Source of the DNA: Aeromicrobium sp.
GTDB taxonomy: Bacteria; Actinomycetota; Actinomycetes; Propionibacteriales; Nocardioidaceae
Direction of reading: 5' to 3'
Length of the DNA: 33,956 nt
Assembly: GCA_014377785.1 (NCBI GenBank)
Contig: JACMOZ010000077.1
Location: 1 to 33,956, forward strand
Shown here: in pieces, positions 1 to 6,909 of the stretch
How the letters are laid out: every line of letters starts with the position of its first letter
Position numbering within the stretch: position 1 is the stretch's first letter
Notes under the pieces: generated by a model
The model's input: only the letters and a program-made list of their open reading frames with translations
Database searches by the model: none
Told to the model about the DNA's origin: nothing
Position numbers and translations under genes: made by a program

Positions 1-299
1 GGGTCGAGACTCATGAGGTCCGTCGAGCTGTCTCCGGCAGCCAGACGGCGGGCTAGCTGCGTCCGCTGGTCGGTGGCGCTGGCGGGAAGAAGCTGAACAT
101 TGATCTGGTATTTGTCGGTGCTGCAGGTCTTCGCCAACTGGGTGAGCGTGGCCTGGCCATCGGGGTTGACGTACCAGTTGAGCATTGCCTTGCCACTGCT
201 TCCGCCGCAGGCCGTGAGGGTCGTCGCCGCGAGGATCGAGGCCGCCGCAACACCCACGATTCGTTGTGCCCGATGGGTCTTGAGTAGCACCTTCGGCAT
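1..299 (-). CDS. Sugar ABC transporter substrate-binding lipoprotein (partial, N-terminus only)
   Basis: The gene runs off the left edge and only the first 99 codons are visible. They begin MPKVLLKTHRAQ, followed by a hydrophobic signal segment and a lipobox LTAC with the lipidated cysteine at residue 31. The product is therefore an exported lipoprotein anchored in the outer leaflet of the membrane. The mature part continues with NWYVNPDGQATLTQLAKTC and later LARRLAAGDSSTDLMSLDP, which is how actinobacterial family 1 solute-binding proteins for trehalose, maltose and alpha-glucosides (LpqY/ThuE-like) look. The start is an ATG with a GGAGG ribosome binding site at 303-309. It lies 104 bases downstream of an alpha-glucosidase on the same strand, which fits an alpha-glucoside uptake and use operon; the permease genes would lie outside the window. 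The exact sugar cannot be told from this fragment. Confidence 0.8.
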   Translation of the reverse strand, partial: MPKVLLKTHRAQRIVGVAAASILAATTLTACGGSSGKAMLNWYVNPDGQATLTQLAKTCSTDKYQINVQLLPASATDQRTQLARRLAAGDSSTDLMSLD

Positions 300-361
300 T
301 GGTCCTCCCTCAGGTGGTGACACCTTTGTTTCGGATGTGACTCAGGCCACGTCCAGTGGTG

Positions 362-390
362 AATGTATGCCCGGCGACCGAACTGCGCAA
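362..390 (-). promoter_or_regulatory. Candidate promoter of the sugar-binding lipoprotein gene
   Basis: Read on the minus strand, there is a -35 box TTGCGC (385-390), a 17-base spacer and a -10 box TACATT (362-367), in the gap between the alpha-glucosidase stop and the lipoprotein start. Transcription would begin near 355. A short inverted repeat, AGGTG-GTGA-CACCT (312-325), lies between that point and the start codon and could be an operator. Both readings rest only on pattern matching. Confidence 0.4.
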
Positions 391-403
391 GGGCTACGAG
401 GAG

Positions 404-2116
404 TTACAGGGCGCCGAGCCTGGCCCAGACCGTGACGTCTCCGGGCACTTCGTCGTCTCCGAAAAGTTCATCGCTGGCGACGATCACCTGAGCCCCTTTC
501 GGGAGAGTAATCGCCGTAGTTCCGAGGTTCGCGAGTATGAGGATCGTGGTGCCGTCGAGCGTCGAAACCGTGAATGCGAGGACGTCCGCAGGGTAGTCCT
601 CGAGCCACCTCAAAGAACCTCTTCCCAGGCGCAGCCCGCGGCGCTCGTGAAGCAGCGTCCGGTAGAGCTCGAGCGTCGATTCGGGCACGGCCTCTTGGCG
701 ATTCACCGACAGTGAGGCCCATTCCTCGGGCTGGGGGAGCCACGACGCCTCGGACGGGCCAAAGCCGTACGACTGCGAGTCGCCGGACCACGGCACCGGC
801 ACACGGCAACCGTCGCGGCCGCGAATCGTATGGCCCGAACGCTCCCAGGTCGGGTCCTGCCGGGAGTCGTCGGGCAGCCGGGTCGCTTCGGGCAGTCCGA
901 GTTCCTCGCCCTGGAAGAGATAAGCCGATCCGGGCAAAGCGAGCATCACGGTGGTGGCGGCCCGCGCACGACGCAGGCCGAGAGCGGCATCGGGTTGGGG
1001 ATCGTCGATACCGATACCACCTGACGGCGAGTCACCGTCCACTTGCGGATAGGCAAGTCTCGTGGCGTGGCGTATGACGTCGTGATTGGACAACACCCAG
1101 GTCTGCGGCGCGCCGACGGCTTCGACGGCGGCCAATGATTCCGAGATGATGCGGCGGAGGGCCGGGGCGAGCCACGCCGTCATGAGGAAGCCGAAGTTGA
1201 ACGACTGGTGCAATTCATCGGCACGGACATAACGGGCGAGGGCTTGTGCTGGGGACACCCAGGCTTCGGCGCAGAGGATCCGGTCGCCGTCGGGTCCTTC
1301 GGCCTTGGCACTGTATTCGTCAACAATCACACGCCAGCGGCGATAAATCTCATGGACACCGGGCTGATCCCACATGGGCTGCAGTGACGTGTCGTCGCAG
1401 GCCGCATTGTGGTCGTCGGGAGCATCGGGGAGACCCTCGGCCTTGACGAGTCCGTGGGCGACGTCGATGCGGAAACCGTCGACGCCCCGGTCGAGCCAGA
1501 AGCGGAGAACCGATTCCATCTGGTCTTCGACTTCGGCGTTGGTCCAGTCGAAATCGGGCTGTGTCACGTCGAACAAATGCAAATACCACTGACCCGGCTT
1601 GCCGTCGTTGTCCGTGACTCGGGTCCAGGCGGACCCGCCGAAGTTGCTGGGCCAGTTGTTTGGCGGCAGCTCGCCGCTCTCGCCACGGCCGTCGCGAAAA
1701 AGGTAGCGGGCCCGCTCGGGGCTTCCCGGTGCCGATGTCAGTGCTGCCTGGAACCATGGGTGCTGGTCCGAGGAATGGTTGGGCACGAGGTCCACGATGA
1801 CGCGCAGCCCAAGACCGTGTGCCGTGTCGAGCAGCTGGTCGGCGTCGGCGAGGTTGCCGAACACCGGGTCGACATCGCGGTGATCGCTGATGTCATAACC
1901 GGCATCGTTCTGCGGTGACCGATAAAACGGCGACAGCCATACGGCGTCGACCCCGAGCGACGACAAGTGATCGAGCCGGGCGGTGATGCCGGGGAGGTCA
2001 CCGATCCCGTCTCCGTCAGAGTCGGCCCAGGAACGTGGATAGATCTGATAGATGACGGCGTCGCGCCACCACTTTTCGTGACCGGGAGTCGTCATGGGTT
2101 CGGCTTCGGCTGACAT
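404..2116 (-). CDS. Alpha-glucosidase / oligo-1,6-glucosidase, GH13 family
   Basis: This is a cytoplasmic alpha-amylase-superfamily glucosidase that removes terminal glucose from maltose- or isomaltose-type oligosaccharides. The four GH13 regions are present (numbered from an upstream TTG at 2155): DLVPNH near 122-127, GFRIDVAHG with nucleophile Asp231, CAEAW with acid/base Glu297, and SNHD with Asp359. The opening WWRDAVIYQIYPRSWADSDGDGIGDLPGI is typical of the oligo-1,6-glucosidase subgroup (quoted as motif WWRDAVIYQIYPRSW). No signal peptide is seen. I chose ATG 2116 because GAGAG lies just upstream; ATG 2095 and the TTG at 2155 (lacking a ribosome site) are alternatives. The protein is about 570 residues, normal for the family. 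The sugar-binding lipoprotein gene follows on the same strand, so the enzyme probably breaks down sugars which that transporter brings in. Confidence 0.88.
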   Translation of the reverse strand: MSAEAEPMTTPGHEKWWRDAVIYQIYPRSWADSDGDGIGDLPGITARLDHLSSLGVDAVWLSPFYRSPQNDAGYDISDHRDVDPVFGNLADADQLLDTAHGLGLRVIVDLVPNHSSDQHPWFQAALTSAPGSPERARYLFRDGRGESGELPPNNWPSNFGGSAWTRVTDNDGKPGQWYLHLFDVTQPDFDWTNAEVEDQMESVLRFWLDRGVDGFRIDVAHGLVKAEGLPDAPDDHNAACDDTSLQPMWDQPGVHEIYRRWRVIVDEYSAKAEGPDGDRILCAEAWVSPAQALARYVRADELHQSFNFGFLMTAWLAPALRRIISESLAAVEAVGAPQTWVLSNHDVIRHATRLAYPQVDGDSPSGGIGIDDPQPDAALGLRRARAATTVMLALPGSAYLFQGEELGLPEATRLPDDSRQDPTWERSGHTIRGRDGCRVPVPWSGDSQSYGFGPSEASWLPQPEEWASLSVNRQEAVPESTLELYRTLLHERRGLRLGRGSLRWLEDYPADVLAFTVSTLDGTTILILANLGTTAITLPKGAQVIVASDELFGDDEVPGDVTVWARLGAL

Positions 2117-2154
2117 CTCGCTACTCTCATAGTGTCCACGTGGGGTCACTTTCA

Positions 2155-2160
2155 ATCATA
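2155..2160 (-). promoter_or_regulatory. Candidate -10 box for the alpha-glucosidase
   Basis: The minus strand reads TATGAT, close to the -10 consensus. It would start transcription near 2147 and give a leader of about 30 bases before ATG 2116. No convincing -35 box is seen; a poor TTGGCG lies about 15 bases upstream. Confidence 0.35.
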
Positions 2161-2188
2161 CGGAAGGTGGTCGAACGCCAAGGCCTCC

Positions 2189-2209
2189 GCGAGCCTCCGC
2201 TAGGCTCGC
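2189..2209 (+). promoter_or_regulatory. Leaderless-type ndk promoter overlapped by an 8-bp palindrome
   Basis: The -10 box TAGGCT (2201-2206) ends 7 bases before the ndk ATG, so the mRNA should start at or next to the start codon. The box is embedded in a perfect inverted repeat, GCGAGCCT-ccgct-AGGCTCGC. The repeat lies mostly upstream of the predicted transcription start, so it would act as a DNA site for a protein rather than as an RNA hairpin. Confidence 0.5.
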
Positions 2210-2213
2210 CGCC

Positions 2214-2624
2214 ATGTCACAACGCACCCTCGTCCTGCTCAAACCCGATGCCGTGAAGCGTGGTCTCGTCGGCAACATTCTCGCCCGCTATGAAGCGAAA
2301 GGGCTGTCGATCGTCGCGCTCGAACAACGCGTGATCGACGCGGCGCTGTCCGATCGTCACTATGCCGATCATGTCGACAAAGACTTCTATCCGCCGCTGC
2401 GCGATTTCGTGACCTCGGGACCGCTGGTGGCGGTCGTCTTCGAAGGCGATGAGGCCATTGCCGTCGTGCGTGAACTCAACGGCGCCACCGACGGTCGCAA
2501 GGCTGTTCCCGGTTCGATTCGGGGCGACTTGTCGTTGTCCAATCGTGAGAACCTCGTGCACGGTTCGGACTCGGAGGAGTCTGCGGCCCGCGAAATCGCA
2601 CTCTGGTTCCCTGGTCTCGCCTGA
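2214..2624 (+). CDS. ndk: Nucleoside diphosphate kinase
   Basis: The enzyme moves the gamma-phosphate from ATP to other nucleoside diphosphates through a phosphohistidine and so balances nucleotide pools in the cytoplasm. The 136-residue length is normal. The N-terminus TLVLLKPDAVKRGLVG carries the conserved Lys, and the active-site motif NLVHGSDS contains the phosphorylated His116. The start is ATG 2214; there is no ribosome binding site, which fits a leaderless mRNA from TAGGCT just upstream. The gene stands as a single-gene unit between the divergent alpha-glucosidase and the radical SAM gene. A long inverted repeat follows the stop codon and may end its transcript. Confidence 0.97.
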   Translation: MSQRTLVLLKPDAVKRGLVGNILARYEAKGLSIVALEQRVIDAALSDRHYADHVDKDFYPPLRDFVTSGPLVAVVFEGDEAIAVVRELNGATDGRKAVPGSIRGDLSLSNRENLVHGSDSEESAAREIALWFPGLA

Positions 2625-2633
2625 CCCAATCCG

Positions 2634-2711
2634 CGAGTGGCGCAGATTCGGGGTTTGCCGCGCGACAACACCCCGAATTTGCGCCGCTCGCGGGCAAATT
2701 TGCGCCACTCG
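2634..2711. repeat. Intergenic inverted repeat with a third arm, between ndk and the radical SAM gene
   Basis: Arm 1 (2634-2653, CGAGTGGCGCAGATTCGGGG) is the reverse complement of 2671-2690 at 18 of 20 positions, with a 17-base loop. A third arm at 2697-2711 repeats AATTTGCGCCACTCG, so arm 1 could pair with either downstream copy. No T-run follows. It could end the ndk transcript or be a copy of a repeated intergenic palindrome. The TAGGGT promoter of the next gene begins 9 bases after the last arm. Confidence 0.6.
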
Positions 2712-2719
2712 GCGTCGGT

Positions 2720-2725
2720 TAGGGT
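2720..2725 (+). promoter_or_regulatory. Leaderless-type -10 box for the radical SAM gene
   Basis: TAGGGT ends 6 bases before ATG 2732. There is no ribosome binding site, so the mRNA should begin at the start codon. Confidence 0.45.
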
Positions 2726-2731
2726 TCTCCT

Positions 2732-4663
2732 ATGACTGTCGAGTCCGTTTTTCCCCGCCTGGAACCGCTGCTTCCCTCGGTGAGCAAACCCATCCAGTAT
2801 GTCGGCGGCGAGCTCAACTCCACCGTCAAGGAATGGGATAGCGTTCAGGTTCGCTGGGCGCTGATGTATCCCGATGCCTACGAAGTCGGCCTCCCCAATC
2901 AGGGCGTCCAGATCCTCTACGAAATCCTCAACGAGCGTGACTGGATCCTCGCCGAACGCACCTATGCGGTCTTCCACGACATGGAAAAAGACATGCGTGA
3001 CAACGCCATACCGCAATTCACTGTTGATTCGCACCGGCCGATTTCGGCCTTCGACGTCTTGGGCGTCTCCTTCGCCACCGAACTCGGTTACACCAATCTC
3101 CTGACAGCCCTCGACCTCGCGGGCGTCCCTTTGCACGCGGCCGACCGTACCGATGAGCAGCCGATCGTGCTGGCCGGTGGCCATTCGGCGTTCAATCCCG
3201 AACCGATCGCCGACTTCATCGATGCCGCCGTGCTCGGTGACGGCGAGGAAGTCGTCCTCAAGATCAGCGAAGTCATCCGCGAGTGGAAGGACGAAGGCAG
3301 TCCCGGTGGTCGCGACGAACTTTTGCTTCGCCTCGCGATGTCCGGGGGCGTTTATGTGCCGAAGTTCTATGACGTCACCTACCTGCCCGACGGCCGTATC
3401 CAGCGCGTGGTGCCGAACCGTCATGGAGTGCCGTGGCGGATCACCAAACACACCTTGATGGACCTTGATGCGTGGCCATACCCCAAGAATCCGCTGGTGC
3501 CGTTGGCCGAGACGGTGCACGAACGCTTTTCGGTTGAGATCTTCCGTGGTTGCACCCGCGGTTGCCGATTCTGCCAGGCCGGCATGATTACCCGCCCGGT
3601 CCGCGAACGCTCGATCACCACGATCGGCAACATGGTCGACAACGGTCTGCGGAAGACCGGCCTCGACGAAGTCGGCCTGTTGAGCCTGTCCAGCGCCGAC
3701 CACTCCGAGATCGCCGAGATCGCCAAGGGCCTCGGTGACCGCTACGAAGGCACCAACACGTCTTTGTCGTTGCCGTCAACCCGGGTCGACGCCTTCAATG
3801 TCACCCTGGCCAATGAGTTCAGCCGCAACGGCCGCCGTTCAGGTCTTACTTTTGCGCCCGAGGGCGGCAGCGAACGACTCCGCAAGGTCATCAACAAAAT
3901 GGTCAGCGAAGAAGACCTGATCCGTACCGTCGCCACCGCTTATTCGCATGGCTGGCGCCAAGTCAAGCTCTATTTCATGTGCGGGCTCCCCACCGAAACC
4001 GACGAAGACGTCATGCAGATCGGCGAGCTCGCCCGCAAGGTCATCGAGACGGGTCGCGAAGTGTCCGGCCGCAAAGACATCAAATGCACCGTGTCCATCG
4101 GCGGCTTCATCCCCAAGCCGCATACGCCGTTCCAATGGGCCGGCCAACTTGACCACGAGACGACCGACGCACGTCTGCAAAAGCTGCGTTCCTCGGTCCA
4201 GAAGGACAAGAAGTACGGCCGCGCGATCGGTTTCCGCTATCACGACGGCAAACCCGGAACTATCGAAGGACTTCTCTCCCGTGGTGACCGCCGGGTCGGC
4301 GGCATCATCGAAGCAGTCTGGCGTGATGGCGGCCGCTTCGACGGCTGGAGCGAACACTTCTCCTATGACCGGTGGGCCGCCAAGACCGCCGAGGTGTTGG
4401 CCGACGAGCCGGTCGACCTCGACTGGTACACCGTCCGTGAACGCGAATATGCCGAAGTGCTCCCTTGGGACCACTTGGACTCCGGCCTCGACCGCGACTG
4501 GTTGTGGGAGGACTGGCAGGACTCGCTGAACCCCGACGGGGCCCTCGAAGTCGAGGATTGTCGCTGGACGCCATGCTTCGATTGCGGCGTATGCCCGCAA
4601 ATGGATCTTGAGATTCAGGTCGGCCCCACCGGCAAAGCCCTGCTCCCGCTTTCCGTCCTCTAA
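2732..4663 (+). CDS. B12-binding-domain radical SAM protein (TIGR03960 family)
   Basis: This 643-residue protein has an N-terminal cobalamin-binding-like region. A radical SAM core follows with the iron-sulfur motif CTRGCRFC (Cys274, Cys278, Cys281), which binds the 4Fe-4S cluster that cleaves S-adenosylmethionine. Near the end is a second cysteine group, CRWTPCFDCGVCPQ, characteristic of the TIGR03960 family. In many bacteria the protein is fused to, or directly followed by, a DUF2344 protein (TIGR03936). Here that partner lies 1.3 kb further on at 5965, separated by an opposite-strand transporter gene. The family sits beside rne across many actinobacteria, which suggests a role in RNA modification or translation, but to my knowledge the reaction is not settled. 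The start ATG 2732 is supported by the tight TAGGGT promoter. Confidence 0.9.
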   Translation: MTVESVFPRLEPLLPSVSKPIQYVGGELNSTVKEWDSVQVRWALMYPDAYEVGLPNQGVQILYEILNERDWILAERTYAVFHDMEKDMRDNAIPQFTVDSHRPISAFDVLGVSFATELGYTNLLTALDLAGVPLHAADRTDEQPIVLAGGHSAFNPEPIADFIDAAVLGDGEEVVLKISEVIREWKDEGSPGGRDELLLRLAMSGGVYVPKFYDVTYLPDGRIQRVVPNRHGVPWRITKHTLMDLDAWPYPKNPLVPLAETVHERFSVEIFRGCTRGCRFCQAGMITRPVRERSITTIGNMVDNGLRKTGLDEVGLLSLSSADHSEIAEIAKGLGDRYEGTNTSLSLPSTRVDAFNVTLANEFSRNGRRSGLTFAPEGGSERLRKVINKMVSEEDLIRTVATAYSHGWRQVKLYFMCGLPTETDEDVMQIGELARKVIETGREVSGRKDIKCTVSIGGFIPKPHTPFQWAGQLDHETTDARLQKLRSSVQKDKKYGRAIGFRYHDGKPGTIEGLLSRGDRRVGGIIEAVWRDGGRFDGWSEHFSYDRWAAKTAEVLADEPVDLDWYTVREREYAEVLPWDHLDSGLDRDWLWEDWQDSLNPDGALEVEDCRWTPCFDCGVCPQMDLEIQVGPTGKALLPLSVL

Positions 4664-4695
4664 CCCCCCGTGGAACCGCCGCAAACGAGCCGAAA

Positions 4696-5928
4696 CTACG
4701 CGGAGCCAACGCCCAACTGATCCTCGAAACGCTTGGCCTGGATCGTATAAAGACCGGCCATCACGAGCGGAATGCTCAGCAACGACATACACAAAAGCGG
4801 CACGGTCCAACCGCCGGTCGCGTCATGCAGGATGCCGACTCCGAGCGGGCCGGCCGCGGCGATCAGATAACCGACGCTCTGGGTGAAACCCGAGAGCGAA
4901 GCCGCGCCGTCGACGGTGCGGACCTTGATGCCAATCATGGTGACGATCCACGGGAAAGCCCCGCCGCCGAGACCGATGGTGATTGCCCAGAGCCAGGGCA
5001 TGATGTCGGGCAAAGCCATAAGTCCGATCCAGCCACTGAATTGCAGCAACCCAAAGATCCAGATGAGTCCTTTGCTGCCGAACCTCCGCAGTATGGCCGG
5101 TATGGCGAGGGCGACGGGAACGCCCACAAACGCACAGATTCCCAGCATGTTCGCGGCGGAGGTCGGCGAAAGGCCGGCATCGGCATAAATCTGGGGCATC
5201 CAGCCGAATGTCGTGTAGGCCTGAGCTGACTGCAGGCCAAAGAAGATCGCCATCGCCCAGGCCAGCGGAGAACGTACTGCCTGACGGATTCCCAGGGTCG
5301 ATTTCCGGCGTGTCGGTTTCGCATTGTTGCCGCTGTCTCCACGCAAAAGAAACAGCCACGGGACCATTACGGCAATTGCCAGCCAGGCCCAGATCAGCAG
5401 GCCGTCGCGCCAGTTGCCGGTGGCGTCGGCAACCGGAACGCTGAGGACGGAGCCGAGAGTCGCGCCGGCGACGATGCCGGCGGTCGCCAAGGCCGAGACG
5501 GCGGCGACGCGGCGCGGGAAATGGAGTTTGACCAGCGGCGGCAGCATGATGTTGCCGATCGCGGCGCCGCTCAGGGCGACGGTCGAGCCGAGAAAGAGTA
5601 CGGCTGTGTCGCCGGCATACCCGCGCATGATGAGTCCGACAGCCATGAGTGCCTGCGCGAAAACGGCGGTGCGGTGCACTCCGAGGGCAGCCATGAGTCG
5701 TGCCGCAGTGAGCCCAAATAGAGCAAAACACAACACCGGGAGCGTGGTGAGGATACCGCCGACGGCGACAGAGAAGCCGAACTCTTCTCGCAAGACCGAC
5801 AGCAGAACTCCGGCACTTGCCGGCACTGATCGCAGACTCAGGGCAAGCAGGATGATGGAGGCAAGGACGAAGATCTTGCCCCTTTTGGCCGCTGCGGTGT
5901 CGGTGATCACTGAGCCATCTTTGTTCAC
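4696..5928 (-). CDS. MFS transporter, CynX/NimT (cyanate/nitroimidazole transporter-like) family
   Basis: The protein has about 410 residues with roughly 12 hydrophobic segments, a standard major facilitator. Early motifs LALSLRSVPASAGVLLSVLR and TTLPVLCFALFGLTA match the CynX/YycB subgroup, which includes cyanate and 2-nitroimidazole exporters; the substrate here is unknown. I chose GTG 5928 (VNKDGSVITD) because it leaves a short cytoplasmic lead before helix 1; GTG 5910 is an alternative, and neither has a clear ribosome site. The open frame reaches up to 6324, but that extension overlaps the DUF2344 gene on the other strand and is not credible. The gene is divergent from DUF2344 (36-base gap) and convergent with the radical SAM gene, so it looks like an insertion into an otherwise conserved gene pair. 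Confidence 0.85.
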   Translation of the reverse strand: MNKDGSVITDTAAAKRGKIFVLASIILLALSLRSVPASAGVLLSVLREEFGFSVAVGGILTTLPVLCFALFGLTAARLMAALGVHRTAVFAQALMAVGLIMRGYAGDTAVLFLGSTVALSGAAIGNIMLPPLVKLHFPRRVAAVSALATAGIVAGATLGSVLSVPVADATGNWRDGLLIWAWLAIAVMVPWLFLLRGDSGNNAKPTRRKSTLGIRQAVRSPLAWAMAIFFGLQSAQAYTTFGWMPQIYADAGLSPTSAANMLGICAFVGVPVALAIPAILRRFGSKGLIWIFGLLQFSGWIGLMALPDIMPWLWAITIGLGGGAFPWIVTMIGIKVRTVDGAASLSGFTQSVGYLIAAAGPLGVGILHDATGGWTVPLLCMSLLSIPLVMAGLYTIQAKRFEDQLGVGSA

Positions 5929-5952
5929 CGGCGGCCCGAACAGACAACCCGG

Positions 5953-5958
5953 TAGCCT
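5953..5958 (+). promoter_or_regulatory. Leaderless-type -10 box for the DUF2344 gene
   Basis: TAGCCT ends 6 bases before GTG 5965, inside the 36-base gap to the divergent MFS gene. There is no ribosome binding site. Confidence 0.45.
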
Positions 5959-5964
5959 CGGGGC

Positions 5965-6759
5965 GTGACAACGCTGCCTGGAACCCCCAATCCCGAAGCG
6001 CCCAATCCGCAATTGCCGATTGTGCAAAAACTTCGGATCCGTTACGCCAAGCGTGGGCGGCTGCGATTCACCAGCCATCGGGACTTTGGCCGGGCCTTCG
6101 AACGAGCAGTGCGACGCGCCGGGACGCCCATCGGTTTTTCTTCGGGATTCTCCCCGCATCCAAAAATTTCGTATGCGAATGCGTCCCCGACCGGTGCCGC
6201 CACGGAGGCCGAATACCTCGAAATTGGCCTGACACGGATCTGTGATCCCGATGATGTGAAGGCTGCGCTCGACGACGCCTTGCCTCCGGGTATCGACATC
6301 GTCGATGTCGTTGTCGCAGGTCAAGGCCCACTTTCGGACCGCCTAGAAGCCAGCGAATGGGAAATCACGTTGACCGGTATCGATCCCAATGAGGTCGACA
6401 ACGCCGTCTCCACATTTCTTGCCACAGAAACCGTCGAGGTCGAACGTATGACCAAAAAAGGGTTGCGAACTTTTGACTGCCGGGCTGCAGTCCTGGCGTT
6501 GAGTTCGCGTTCGGGTGGGTCTGATCAGGGCAACTGTGTGATACTGGACATGGTCGTGCGTCACGGAACCCCGTCCGTGCGACCCGACGATGTTCTCGCC
6601 GGACTCCGCGCAAGTGGAGGCCTTACGCTCAGCGAATCACCTTTGCTGAATCGTTTGGCGCAGGGTCCACTTGACCCGGCTAACGGCACGGTCGGAGATC
6701 CTTTCGCTCTCGACCGCGACACATCGGAGCAATCCGATGGCGACCGCGGCGGTGCGTGA
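5965..6759 (+). CDS. DUF2344 / TIGR03936 radical-SAM-linked protein
   Basis: The 264-residue protein carries the family signature near the N-terminus: LRIRYAKRGRLRFTSHRD, then RAGTPIGFSSGFSPHPK and a conserved acidic EYLEI. It is the usual partner of the TIGR03960 radical SAM protein, which lies upstream at 2732-4663, and in actinobacteria it typically precedes rne, as here. The molecular function is not established; work on the radical SAM partner's substrate is an inference from their frequent fusion. Start GTG 5965 is supported by a TAGCCT box 6 bases upstream. The C-terminal 25 or so residues (TVGDPFALDRDTSEQSDGD) are polar and probably disordered. Confidence 0.88.
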   Translation: MTTLPGTPNPEAPNPQLPIVQKLRIRYAKRGRLRFTSHRDFGRAFERAVRRAGTPIGFSSGFSPHPKISYANASPTGAATEAEYLEIGLTRICDPDDVKAALDDALPPGIDIVDVVVAGQGPLSDRLEASEWEITLTGIDPNEVDNAVSTFLATETVEVERMTKKGLRTFDCRAAVLALSSRSGGSDQGNCVILDMVVRHGTPSVRPDDVLAGLRASGGLTLSESPLLNRLAQGPLDPANGTVGDPFALDRDTSEQSDGDRGGA

Positions 6760-6909
6760 ATATCTGCGTGACAGGCCGACAGCGATGGAGGGCGTCGCCG
6801 CAGCCCACTTGTGGGCACCCACCGAAGGCTTTGGATTCGCCCCGCGAATCACAACAGACATAGCCCCGCGCGGCGTTGCTTCGCCAGCGCCCGGGGCGAA
6901 GGAGAGCAA

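Noticed and set aside
2387-3703. Long minus-strand open frame (438 codons) across ndk and the radical SAM gene
   Set aside because: It is antisense to two clear genes, has no recognisable domain, and is expected by chance in GC-rich coding DNA.
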